From Phallusia mammillata (Eukaryota > Chordata > Ascidiacea > Phlebobranchia > Ascidiidae), in NCBI GenBank assembly GCA_003260075.1, contig QLIY01000795.1:11099-75098 (forward strand): DNA of 64,000 nucleotides, given 5' to 3'. The number at the start of each line of letters is the position of its first letter. The first letter of the stretch is position 1. The notes below the pieces were generated by a model. The model was not told where the DNA came from. It ran no database searches and saw only the letters and a program-made list of their open reading frames with translations. A program made the translations under genes and the position numbers. Of the stretch, positions 49,019 through 62,154 are shown in pieces.

Positions 49019-50377
49019 GCATACCTTTTCAGGTGAAGTACCTTAAATTTTACCCCTGGGTTCTGCAATTAGCACACCTAGATAATGCATTGCGTAGGCT
49101 ATATATAACAACACACCTTTTTGTTAGAGATGCAACCTATAATATCTACAGGGGTTTCATTACGCAATTACTTTCAATTTTTTAATTTTAAATTGGCTTC
49201 ATTACAGGTTTTGAAGTTTCATAATAATGATGGCTCTGGTTGCTTAGAAGCCTGGAAAACAATTCCCGTTGCCAATCTAACAATATACTTGAAAGGCTTG
49301 ACAGAAATTACCAAATTTACATGGATTTAGTATCAATCATGTGTTGCGCTAGCTTGTTGTCCTGATAATTTTCAAAAATTTTATGCAATTTGTGGGGGTT
49401 TGTTGCTGTGTAAGTTTTACACACTTAAATACTTCACTTTAAGCCTATGACAATAACACGGAAAACAGCACAGTTAAAACTTTTTTCTGTTGGTTGCCAG
49501 AGATATAAGCTGTATTTAAAGGCAACGATAGGAATGGTGTAAGTATGTAAGGTATCGCTGCACGAAAACAGGAACCTTTTTTGTTGACGTGTCCTGTTTG
49601 ACTTTGTTTTGTTTTGTGAGAAGCTGGCAACCGAATGAACCAATCAGGTAACGACAGTTGGCGTTCGTGACTATGGGAAGCGTGGCTAGCAGCTACTGAT
49701 TTCCTTAAGAGTTGCTGCCTACATATATAGGTAGCCTAAGTTAGTAACATGAAACCTAATCTATCTACGTCTCCATCGATGTGTCATACAAATAGACGTT
49801 TTTCTTCTCAATAATGAAATATATATTGTTTCAAAAAATGCAACATACAATCGATGCAAACCTTTGAGTTAAAAAACAAGGTGTAACAATTGCACTGAAG
49901 CAATTTACGGTAGCATCTCTAGTTTGCGAAATCCAAGGGGGGGGGGTGGCACTAAAGAGCCGAACTTCAATATTGTAAACGTGTCGTGTCTGAGCTTGCC
50001 CGCGTCGGCGAAAAACTTAACCAATTCAAATGGCTCAACTGACAAATACCGGATAGCGTCGGTCGCGCAACCGTCGGGTATTTCCCTCTACATAACCCCC
50101 ATGAAAATTGTTTCTGCTTTACCTTCTGTTAACACCAGACATATTTTCACAGTGTCTTCTTTATCCTGTTACAAACCAATGTGAATTCGCAACCTTGATT
50201 GACCACCAATATTAACTGATCATGTTGGTCACTTGTAGATTTTAGCATGTGGCTTGTTTTGTGCATTTGACAAACTTTACTGCATTTGTGCAGTTACTTA
50301 ATGACCAAAACTTGCTAGTTTCGCTTGCTTTCATGTTTGACGCTTAAAAGATGCACTGCATAGTGCATCCTGTATAC
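49018..50377. repeat. Remainder of long dispersed repeat, no gene recognised
   Basis: Continues the homology with 44300-45070, without the MITE, and ends near 49725. A third short copy of gttggcgttagtgacgatgg is at 51076. 49950-50230 shares short blocks with 51470-51560 and 60990-61090. A 10-G run lies at 49937-49946. Confidence 0.55.
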
Positions 50378-50644
50378 TGCAGGGGTGTCAAACTCGTGGG
50401 GTTCGCGGGCCACATTGCAGTTTGGGAATTATGCCGAGGGCCGCATGTGATTTTTATTCTAGTTTTATACACTTAAACAACCTTTTCGCTACGACGACCG
50501 CATTGCAGATCCTTATTTCACCAACGGCAGCCAATTATCTGCTGTTTTTNCAAAATACTACAATTGTTGTTGACTCTTCGTGGGCCGCATTGGAGGGCTT
50601 CGTGGGCCGCATGCGGCCCGCGGCCCGCGAGTTTGACAGGCCTG
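50378..50644. mobile_element. hAT MITE, caggggtgtcaaact type
   Basis: Starts caggggtgtcaaactcg and ends gcgagtttgacaggcctg, with inner gcgggccac and gtgggccgc. ctgtata occurs just outside both ends. An N at 50550 interrupts it. Confidence 0.88.
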
Positions 50645-51924
50645 CTGTATAGGATGTCCGTACCGCCGTACTTTATTCGCGCCAAAACAAACATCGGTAA
50701 AGTTGCTGATACATGCAAAACGAAACTTCGGAACGTTGTAAACTTCGGAAGTATCGGTTGAGTACTTATATCAAACCATCGGGGAACGGCGCCGATACAG
50801 TATTATCGACAAACCAATTTTGCATGTATTTGCATTTGGCGCATGAAGCAAATACAAACCAGAAAGGTGGCTTTCCAAATTTATACATATCACATCCTTT
50901 TTTTCCACATAAACTAACCGGAATACTTGCAACGCCGGACATACATCTGTTTCCTAGTAGAAATGCATTTATGCTGACCTACAGTAACCTTTTAGCCCTG
51001 CTTAGTTGAAACAGGCAATAAATAAATAAATCAATTACAGTTATTCACAAATTACTGAACTAATAGGTTAACAGCGGTTGGCGTTAGTGACGATGGGAAG
51101 CTAGCAGCTGTTGATTTACTTCCAAGTAACTACCTACACATAGGTCGCCAAGGTTGGTAACATAAAACCTAATCTATTACATGCGTTTATAAAATAGATC
51201 TTTTCTTCACCATAATGAAATATTGTATTGTTTTGAAAAACGCAACATATACAATCGACGTGATATGACGAGGAAAGCATAGAGGCATAGCAGCACACAA
51301 TCTACGGTATCATTTTAGAAATTTCAAGGTTAAGGCATCCACATCTGTATATGGGCAAAATAGATTTCATCAGTGCTGCTGCATGTCGGGAAGGCAGCAG
51401 GAAGCAGACTGTAGCTCTGAAAAGCGGAACTTTCATCATGCATGGCTGGGCTTGTACGCGTCAGTGGCGCCACGCATGCTGATAATTTAACCAATCACGA
51501 ACTGCCACATGCCGGATAACGCCGGTTGCACCAGACGGGGAATTCCCTACAACCACCGATGATTCCGTCCCAGAACACGCAACTCGTTTGCCTACGTTAA
51601 TTAATAGATATAGGCCTACAGATATAGTTTATGATAACTGTATATTTCACCATAGCATCTTTAGTCAGACTGTTTGGAAGTATGGAGTCAGCATTCGCAA
51701 AGGCTTTATGGTTGAACGTTAGCTCTATAGCCTTAACCGTCGCTGTTCAATATCACGAAGAGCTGTTTGGCTAACCAGTAGTTCTCATTGGGGATGTTTG
51801 CTATCAGTGTGTGTGGGGGGAGGGTTGTTGAGAAAAGATAGCGCAGTTAAAACCAAACAAAACGACAAACGTCCGATAGTAGGCATACGCACGTTCAAAA
51901 GTGTTTAAAAAAACGTTGGTATTC
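50645..51924. other. No gene recognised
   Basis: Intergenic, with weak similarity to other intergenic stretches of the window. A 98-codon frame at 50713-51009 has no recognisable motif or paralogue. Confidence 0.4.
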
Positions 51925-52141
51925 CACCTAGCGTTGGCTTATCTCACATGTTATACAAAAAGGAACTCTGTAGCTTAAATACTGCCCATCGGAATACAAG
52001 TTAAAAAAATAGACTTTCAATTATCACATTGATATTGTACGTGAAATAAAATCGTTTTGATTATTATATGTTCAAAGGGGGTGTTTGTAAATTATGTAAA
52101 CCTAAAGGGGGCGGTACAGGAAAAAAGTCTGAGAAACACTG
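51925..52141. mobile_element. hAT-type element end, copy 2
   Basis: Ends gtctgagaaacactg and matches 24060-24247 over about 190 bases. Both copies lie a few hundred bases upstream of an IAP promoter segment, so they were probably carried along by the duplication. Confidence 0.6.
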
Positions 52142-52879
52142 GGCTAACTGGTCGATCATTTTTCGGCCCTGCGGCTACCCTCGGCGTTATAACGCACATC
52201 TGGTTACGTTTTGGGGTTATGTTGGTAAACCTGCTTGGGCGACTGGGGCCAAAATTCACAATACACAACTTTATATACTTAACTGCAATGTGTTTAAATT
52301 TAAATTGATTTGAACGACATTTTATTGACCAAACGAGAAAAATATCCGCGTTAGGCAGAAAAAGAAAAAAATACGTACGAAAACAGTATGTGTCTTTTTC
52401 AGTAAAAGAGGACACATAACTGTCCTCATTGGCTTGAGTTTGGCCAGCCTGGTAATATATTAAGTTTTTAATGTCAATGTTTTCGGAAACTTATGTTTTA
52501 GGACGTGGCAAGATCGAACTCACGTTATTTTTGTAGAAAAAATATCTCGAAATATTTTACTGCGCTTGCTGTTTTTTTTTTTTTTTTACTTCACACTGTG
52601 TTTTCCGCTGTGGGTTAGTGCCTACAATAAACTTATACTTCGTACATTAAGCGACAATTTTAAACTGTCCAGTCCAAAAGCTAGTCGTGGCCTGTTTTTT
52701 AACATTAACTACGGCAGTTTTTACATAAAAGTTTAAACACTGCCTCGCCACTAGTAATAACTAAGTGTTGCGCAGGATTGTAAATTTCCATCATTACTTT
52801 TCCTGAATGTTTCAACACCGTCTACTTATTATTCTTTGTTTTTTTTTCTTAATACCAGGGCACCTTTGTAACACAGTTT
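52142..52879. other. IAP upstream flank, no gene recognised
   Basis: Contains similarity to 12440-12650 (ttaactacggcag, gtttcaacaccgtctact), showing that the duplicated unit extends upstream of the promoter. Confidence 0.5.
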
Positions 52880-53219
52880 TCATCTTTTACCGGGTGAACC
52901 CCCTCACGGTAAAAGCGGCGGTATAAAAACCAACTGGCACAAACTCTGCCACAGCAGTCAGCAAACAAGTTCCTGTCTGTACTAGCCGATCGCACGGTAC
53001 AGCCAGTTATGCGCTAGTCTTGCCTTTTTATCAGCTAAAACAGTCTCCCTTTGCCGCCATATGTCTGCGTAGAACAGAAAAGGGGGAAAATAACGGGAGA
53101 GAAAGGAAGTATAAGCGAGAGAAAGCAGTCAAGCGTGAGGCTTTTTTTCCGGCAGCGTTTATTGACAGAATATTTTTTTTCGTTGCAGCCGAACAGGTTT
53201 AAAGTATTTGTGCTTTGTA
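52880..53219 (+). promoter_or_regulatory. Promoter and leader of the intact IAP gene
   Basis: TATAAAA at 52922-52928 in gcggtataaaaaccaactgg. This core is shared with 24330-24650, in degenerate form with 12650-12976 and 19985-20230. Transcription would start near 52950, leaving a leader of roughly 270 bases before ATG at 53220. No initiator or factor site is assigned. Confidence 0.65.
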
Positions 53220-56200
53220 ATGAAGAAAGTTGACATCAAATATCAAAACAACCACAATCATGTGTCTTGGCTAAAAGGTGCGGATAAATTGAAAGTTATA
53301 TAAAGTCAGTCAAAAACACACTAAACCTGCAATAAAGTTGTTTATTTTAATAATAAAAATCTAACTTTGGATGAAAGGTTGTGGCCAGCACATTAAAATC
53401 TGATAGGTGTTATATTATCCAAACACAATAGGCCTACAATTTACCTAAAAAAAAACTTAAACCCATTTTGCCAAAAAGTTGCATAATGTTCGTATAATTG
53501 CTTATTTGTTTCGGGCTCCACGTTGGAGCTATATATTATAAACTGGCAAACTTATTATTATTCGCAAATTTGCTAAAAATATATATTTACCATTAAAGCA
53601 TAATAACAGACCGACGCATGTTTGAAATTTTTAAATCGTAACTTGTAGCTTAAATAAAACGTTACCAGGAAAGAACGAAATTACTTTGGTCAAATAAAAA
53701 ACAAAAATTAATAAATCAAGTGTAAAATGTTGTTTTTATTACAACTAGATTTAGCCTACGATTTATCTTAAAAACAATTTCAATGAAAAAATGTGTTGTT
53801 CTTCACAGTTACAAAATGACTATTGCCCTACCCTGATCATTATTGGTGACTCGTGGCTCAATTTAGCTTAAATTAGTTTTGAAACATCAATCGTCAATCT
53901 AAATTAAAAATATTTAATCCATCAACAAAAATCTGATATTAGAGTTCCGCGGTTCACATATATACACGAGCCGCGCCTAGTGGTGATAAACCATCTTCAA
54001 TGCCATAGTCACTTTATTGTTAAAATTTAGCACAGTATATTCGGCTTTAATCGTATCTTACTTACACTCACTTTATCTCAATCAGAAATCCAAACATTGA
54101 AAGAGCTTCTGCAACCGAATCGAAGTGAAGATTGGAGTCCTACTAACTTGACCGAAGAGCGACTCCAAACCGCATTCAACAAATCAACCAATCAAAACCA
54201 ATTCGAAATAGTTTTGGCGGCAATTTACGCGGCAAATTATCTCTCAATTCGCGAATTCGAAAACATGAGATTCGAAAACACAAGTTCACACAGAATGATG
54301 ATAATAACGTTAGCGGTTATTCTTACAACTAATGTAATGACTGAACTTGGTTTATCTGAAAACAACAAAGATTGGTTCGCAACGAAATATGAAATTCTTC
54401 AAGAGATTGTACCAGACCAAATCCAAGGTAACATTTTTTAACTATATTTTTTGATAAACAAGTTAAATAAATTTAGAAATCATTTTTGCAGGTATTCTAA
54501 AAGTTACAGAAGAATTCGAAAATTTATCCAATCAACAGTTATTACTACGCAATACTCCAGAAATTATTTCTGGTTTTGCGAGAGAAAATTTGGAGCTGGT
54601 TTGCTGCGATGGCGTTGTTCAAGATAGGTTTGTGCTTAAACCTAACTTCACGCTCGGCTACATACGGGTTTGCAACAATTCTGAAATTCACGTCTTTTTG
54701 TGAAAAAAAGATGGCGGGGTATATTTTACGTTTGGTCCCCGATTTCTGGCGTTGACAACAAATTTGATAATTGGGATAAAAAGAATGGACGCAGAAAAAA
54801 CACAGTAAAAAAACGTTTAGAAAAGCGCATCGGCTGGGTAAGGAGAAAAGGGAAAGTGGAAGTAAAACTAGATTCCTGAAGCAGGGTTTCTTATATTATT
54901 ATCAAACGAAAGAACTTTCCAAACAAAGGTAACAAAATACGTTGGAATCGTAGAGGACACGTGACAGTCAACACGGCTGCGAATGTGTTATTTACGTCAC
55001 TACACGCACAACCGGTCATCGGATAAACATTGTTATCTTAGAATTCATCGAGTTTGTGACGCCATTCTGACCGCTTTGACGTCTAATGTATTGTTAGAAT
55101 TATGATACAGCGCGTAAACAACACGTCCGCACTAAACTTATTTGACACCCGAGACTCGTCGCTTTATGCGCTGTTTGAATCAGTTGGTTTCTGACGCTTG
55201 TTTACCTGCAAAAAGTAAATGTGTTCAAGAACTTATGAATAGTAAGCGGACGTCCAATCAGGGGTTTCCCCATAGGGCCATACGGTGCTATGTTTGTGCA
55301 AGACAAACACTCGATGGACAGATGTTTTTCTCTGTACGACTATGAGTCAATCTGTAATTGCGAGTGAATCATAAACATGATTTTATTTGCGTCCAAGGCG
55401 CAACTTTTGGATCTTAAACCCCAATAAAAATGAAGTTTATATCTTAAATACTAATATTGCAGCAAACTGTGAAATTGAAACCAATAATGAAGACCAAAAA
55501 AAAGTTTAAAGGTTTCTCCTTATTTCGTCTTTATTTCTGCACAGCTCTTTTATCATTTGTTCAGACCAAAAGACCCTCCCGGCCAAAGAAGCGTGTATAT
55601 TCCGCCGGGTGACACTTTTATGGAATCCTACCGATTGTCAACTTTCATCAGATTTCCAGAACATTCTCCGGCAAACCCACGACCTTTAGCATCAGCTGGT
55701 TTCTTCTACACTGGATACAAAGACCGAGTGAAGTGTTTCAGGTTAATTTCGATGTGTTTTTAGCAACTTTTTGTCAATAAAACCTTCTAAAGTAGAATTT
55801 ATATTAGGTCGGACATGGTTACTTGCTAATCATGTGAGGTTGAGTAGGCTGTTCTGCTCACGTGCTAATCACGCATTGTTCACGTGTTGGTCACGCACTG
55901 ATCACGTGGTGATCAGGAGTTGTTTACATCATGTGATAATAACAAGTGACTTCGTGTTTATCGGAGCTTGTTTTTTTCTGGATTATATTTCGACAGTCTG
56001 TTGCACCACAGCTGTTTTGCTGATTTGGATGAAGTTTTACCTAAATGTGCAACTTGTCACGCGGCAATCACGCTATGAGCGCGCGATAGGGTTCAAAACA
56101 TCAAAGGTTCATTGCGCCATAAATGTTGCAACGCTTTATTGCTTAATGACCTCGGAATGTTTATGTTTTGAATGGAAGTTGAACTTTGAATGGAATAAAC

Positions 56201-59200
56201 CTTTAGGGCGTTTAACTTCGTACATTGTGCAACATAATTGAATCCAAAAAACGCTGAGTTAAATATAAACTCCAATCAACACAACAAATGCAAAACTATT
56301 GCTTGTAAACTGAACTCAAAGTTTTAATACAACAGGTGTTTTGCCGCATTTTCACCTTCATCACTTTCGGGGCCGGATACTGGCTTGCACTTTTAGTTTT
56401 GGGCCCAATTTAAGGCCTGGTTCCAACTCTGTTCTTGTGTCAACAGTTGCGGGTTGTGCGTCCAAGACTGGAACATCAGCGATGACGTCAGAGCAGCGAG
56501 ATGGCACAGAGAAGATTGTCCGTTGATGAAAGGAGAGGATTGTGGGAATGTTGAAATTGGTACGAACCGTTTTCGTTTAAGTTGAGTGTGTCATCATGTT
56601 GGTTATTTTTTTCTTCAAATACTCCAGGAATGCAATCATGATTTTATTTTTTATTTTTTTTTTATTTTTTTATCTTTTTGTAGTTTTATTTTATGATTTT
56701 ATCTGTTTCCCATTGATTAAGAGAACTTTGATATGATAAATTAACAACAGATTCGTGTTAGTGAACTTATGTATTTTTTCTGCTTCCTGTTCATTAAGAG
56801 AACTTTGATGTGCTAAATTTGCAATAGTTTTCATGTTGTGAACTTGTAGTTTTGTTGTAACGTTTCTCCAACTCTAGCAGATCCTACAGGCGTTTGCAGT
56901 TTCCCTTTAGCACTAAGCGCCGACAATAAAGTCCACACGCAATTTGAGTCGCTATTTGCGCTGACTAATTGGTTTGCGACTTGCATGATTGTTCAGCAAC
57001 TGCGCTTTGCTAATGCTATTCTGTGAACAGTTTGACAGTAAAAGTTGGGTTTATCAGGACAGAAACAGCAGTTTTGCACAAAAACAAAGTGACTTTCTCA
57101 ATTATTTGTTGTTCGGCATTGTTGCACAAACCTGTGAAAAGTTTAGAGGTTTCTTTATTTGATAGGATTTGTGGTTAATGTTTATGGAATTAACTAAATC
57201 ACAAAAACCGAGTTATTTATTTACATTCAGGCGGAGGAGGTCTTGCTCGATTCTTGCAACCAACCGACAGATCTCAGGTAAGCAAGTTGCACATATAGCA
57301 TAATGGATTTTGAGTTAAGAACCCATTGGAAAAACTCTTTATACATTTCGGCATGGTCCTATTGGGTCTAAACGTTATGGAATATTGTATAGATTTTAAA
57401 TCCACTTGATCTTGAACTTGCCTCGTTGAAAACTAAAGTAGGCTTATACAAGTACAACTTCAGATATGGCGAAATCGTGCAATGACGAAATGATTTCATC
57501 CCAATTGAAAACTTTCATACTGAATGTTATGAAACACATAGTTTGGCATAGTTTGGCTGCGAACAATTTTGTGTTTTGCTTTTAAGTTTCATAACAATCA
57601 GTATGAAAGTTTTCAATTTGCTTTGCTCCTAAGTAATAATTTTTGCATGCCTGATATTTTTACTGTTTTTCGCAGGTTGGGTCAAGAGGTCGTGATTTGC
57701 CTGATTTTGTTCGACCAAGAAATGCTGCTGCTGCAAGTTCACCCAGTTTGGCAACAAAGCGTGAGTTCAAAAACCTGTTTAATCCAAAATATGCACAGAA
57801 ACATATTAAATTGTGCCTTTTACACATTATTGTTACAGATCGTGCGCCTGCTTCACACCAAACTGCGAGGCCTGTGTTCCAAAGTAGCTCGATTAACGTA
57901 AGTTTGTGTTTTTCTGTCTTTTGAGAAAAGATCTAAATTGCTTTCAACCTATAAGATGTACATAAAAGGGAAAGATGTCTATCTAAAAATAAAACTGACA
58001 ATAGACTTAAAAGGTGTAATTATATCTACTCTATATGTTCTACAGTTTGAAAGACGATGCAAAAAAACATGCAATTATTATTGGCAAAAAACTTTAACTT
58101 TAAAGATTTGAAACGGTTTCGTGTTTAAATCCAATTACAAAACTTTCTTTAAGCATGTGTTAACCATCAATTTTTAAGTTGCAACATCACATACCGAAAC
58201 CAATTAGTTCTTTTCACGTTGCAAGCGTTAGTTAGGGTTAAAACTTCCTCATGTCGTAGGACGTGAAAGCGAAACTTATTGTAATGCTGTGACGTAACAA
58301 GTTTCGATTGACAACAAGTGAATAAAACTGGAACTAATCCTTTGTTATCTTCTAATCGAAAAGATGACTTCATACATTTTAACTTTCAACACAGTAGCAA
58401 AGACTTCCAAAAAAACGTATAGAAATGTTCATTGAAGAAACGATCAATTTGGCAAAAATATGTTTTATTTCGTTTTTTTTCTACAGTCTGTTGAATTCGC
58501 GACAATTCCGTCATCCTATCACGAAAGATTTGTGAAAAACATGGACTTGAGAAAGGAATCAGAAAGACTGTAAGTTGAACATTTGATCAAATTTTAAATA
58601 AATAAGACAAGCATGACATACTACTTTTGCGTGCATTGTTACGTCAATTTCTGCGAAACAGAAAGTTAATTTTAGTTTCTTTTAGTTGGTAAATCCGGCA
58701 TATATTAGGTATTACGTCCTATACTGCGAAACTGGAGTTTCAACAACTGGACTTTCCTTCGAACTAATATTAGAAAGGCGAAACTACTTTGGATTCAGGG
58801 AATTTCTTACGCAGACTTGTTCCGCTTGAAAATAAGGAACTACTTGCTTTATTTATACGCATCTAATAACGAAAATACTAGGATTTTTTTCTGTTTCAAT
58901 CGTTTTAGAATAAGTTTGCCCCGTTTTCTCCACTGAAACCGCTGAAAACAAAGATGGTGTAACTGTAAAAAAACAATTAATTCCCAAAATTTTCCTTCTG
59001 ATATTTAAAAACGCAAATTATCTTGTTTTACAGTCGAACTTTCGAACACTGGCCAAACGAAACACCCACCGTGAGTTCGAACGACCTTGCAAGGTCAGGA
59101 TTCTTCTATTTGGGAAATCTTGACCGAGTTCAGTGTTTTTCATGCGCTGGAGTTTTGCGCAATTGGAATTATGGTGACAATGTGCAAGCTGAACATAGAA

Positions 59201-62118
59201 GACACTTTCCACACTGCAGGTAGAAATCCTAAAATTTATGCGATCTGTTCTTGTTTGTAAAACGCGGTAAATGTTAAAGCCCATTTGGAGACTCAGTTGC
59301 TTTTGAATGAATACTCTTTTTTCTACATTTGCTTGACAGTTATTCGCATTCGCGGGCAATCCTGCCACAAAACAAATAGATTATGCCTCAAACGGCCTTG
59401 GCGGTTTTATTTACTGGAATATCAATAACGTAACAAAAATAATACGCCTGACCCATTGAAGGCGTTTTACCGAATCACTTCGGTTTCCCAAGTATTCCCA
59501 CATAGCAAGACGTAGGCTAAAAACCTAGCTAGCGGTGGGTTTCGAACCCACGACAGGAATCTTTCTGGGATTCCACGTAACAAAATTTATAATGCTACAA
59601 GTTAATTTCCCCTATTCGTGACAGATTGGTCCAGGGGAACGATCCAAACAATATTTCCCTCACACCGGATGAACGGGAGCAAACAGCGAGCAGCCAACCA
59701 GTGTTCACTGAGCCACCAGATCCCTCTGAGGCAGAACAGGTGAACTTTTAATCAACCGACAGCGGCGTCGGTTGCACATTTAATGAACCTTCAGGGGACT
59801 CGGTCGCACTGTAACTGAACCTTCAGGGGATGTGTGTACTCTTTTACTGACCCAGTAGCGGATGTTGTTAAACTTTTTACCGAACCATCAGGGAAATGGT
59901 CATATTTTCCCTGAGCTAATAAAAGAGCGCTGTGATAATCAAAATGTGGAAATTTGGATATTTTCTACCTGTAAATCTTAAAATCCACATAAATCCTAAG
60001 TAACTGTATGGTTGTTAGTTAGAAAACAAGCTAATTCTATTTTCTGCCATCAGCCGAAATGGCATAAAACAATCCAACAAATGCAACATAAATAGTTTGC
60101 TTGCCTTGCCTTAAGTGGTCAAATACGGGACAACAGACTAAATAATAACTAAAGTTGTGTGACTTTTAAGCCTTTTTTCTGACTTAATTAGCTGCAAAAA
60201 CTGTAAAAAAACCAATGTAAACATTTTATGACAGAGGGACTTGAGAAACATGTTCCAGTGTCAATTCCCAGTAAATCCTCACATGAGAAATGAAGATGTA
60301 AGATTTGAAACTTTCGACCATCGTTGGAATGCCAACAATGTTGATGCAACTCCAAGACAAATAGCAAGAGCTGGATTCTTCTTTCTGGGTATGTGGCGCC
60401 ACCGAGTGGGTGCTATTGATCAATGATTTTTCATCTGAGCTCATTCGTATGTCAATTGTAGTAGGCCAGAGATTTTACATAGCGTTGTGCCGAATTAAGC
60501 CGGTCTTCCAAACATTGCTGAATGTCAAGGCAGAGGCCCTAACTTTGTCGTGGGTTCGAATCCTTCGCAGTATCAGTCGTTTTTAGCTATGTACCTCTAG
60601 GTCTAAGGTGTTAAAGATAGGTTTGAAAATTAAAATTAAACTAAAAACGTTTTTGAATTCAGTTAATAAATATAAACTGCTGCAATTGATTACATTGCAA
60701 GACAAGGTGCACATCTTCTATTTACTTTTGTCTACAACTATAGTCGTAGTGCTGTTCTAATGTCGTTGTTAATTGCGTGACAAGTCGAGAATTCCTGAGT
60801 CGAAAATAGCTTTCATGCGCAGGATTAAGGATTGGTTCGTATATTATACACAAAGGAATGTTTTGTGAACGCCTTGGTTACAAATCAAATACACATAACT
60901 TAACTGGCGTAATAAGTAAGACACCAGATGAAAAGGGCTCATTAAGGTTAAACATGTATGGCGAAATCAGACCTATGTACCCTTTCGTGTTGACCATGTT
61001 GTCACGCACTGAAACGCCCTTGAAATACAATGTGAATGTCAACCTTGATTAAATCAAAACTCCTTGAGTGCACATGTTGACCTGAACTGTTGAATTAAAG
61101 CAAGTTTTCAAATAAAGGCGTTGTCAAATTCTAAGAAAAATATTCCTGGTTTCACCACATGTAGTGTTGTCCCTCTTCAGTTTCTACGAAGTTTTGTACA
61201 CAGACTTGTTGAAGTCTGGACATTAGTTGACTGTCTGTGCACACATAAACTTCCTGTGCTCGTAATAAGTTTTATGACATTTCTGACTCCTATCTAAAAC
61301 GACCTGAGTAAATTTGTTTGTAGAAAATGGCATAAAATTCTGAATAAAAATTGACTGGCTTTTTGTGCATTCAAGTGGTCTGTAGTTATAAAAATGTATT
61401 TAAAAAATTCCCTTACCTTGATATGTTTACACCCTATCTTGCGCCCCTGCGTAAGTGCACTTCGTGTTAAAAAGCTATTCTTATGTTTTGTTTAAGTCGC
61501 ACATACTTGAACAGGAGCTTAGGCGTAATATTGACACAAACTGAATACATTGTGTTATTTAAGGTTAATATCATCATCTTAACAACGAAAAGTTACCAGC
61601 GGTGCAAACAAAACAAATGCAAAGATAATATATAACAACTTTGAACTTTGTGTCAAACATCTCTATGCATTGCAGGAGAGCGCGACAGAGTAAAGTGTTG
61701 GTATTGCAACGGGGGATTACAAAACTGGGATCCACAAGACGAACCATGGACAGAACACGCAAAGTGGTTTCCAACGTAAGTTTACAGATGATTTACATTT
61801 AACAGATAATTTGCATCTAAGTCGTTTCGAACCTAAAAGTCCCTACTTCCAAAGGTAAGGCATAGGGCCAGCTGGTTCTGTCACAAAAGTCATATTATCA
61901 GCCGGCTCTGTTACAAAAAGTCCATTGACAGTAACCAATAATACCGGTTCGCTGATCTCATAAAGTTTCGTGAGATGATTCTATAGAACCAGCGCGAACC
62001 AGCTGAATTCCACCACTGCATAGGCACTATTGTTTCAAAGGCTATTTTCAGAGACCATTGTTTGTTTTTTTACTGTTGTCGTCTTTTTTGTATCATTGTG
62101 GTCAAACGGTTAGTTCTC

Positions 62119-62154
<36 letters not shown>

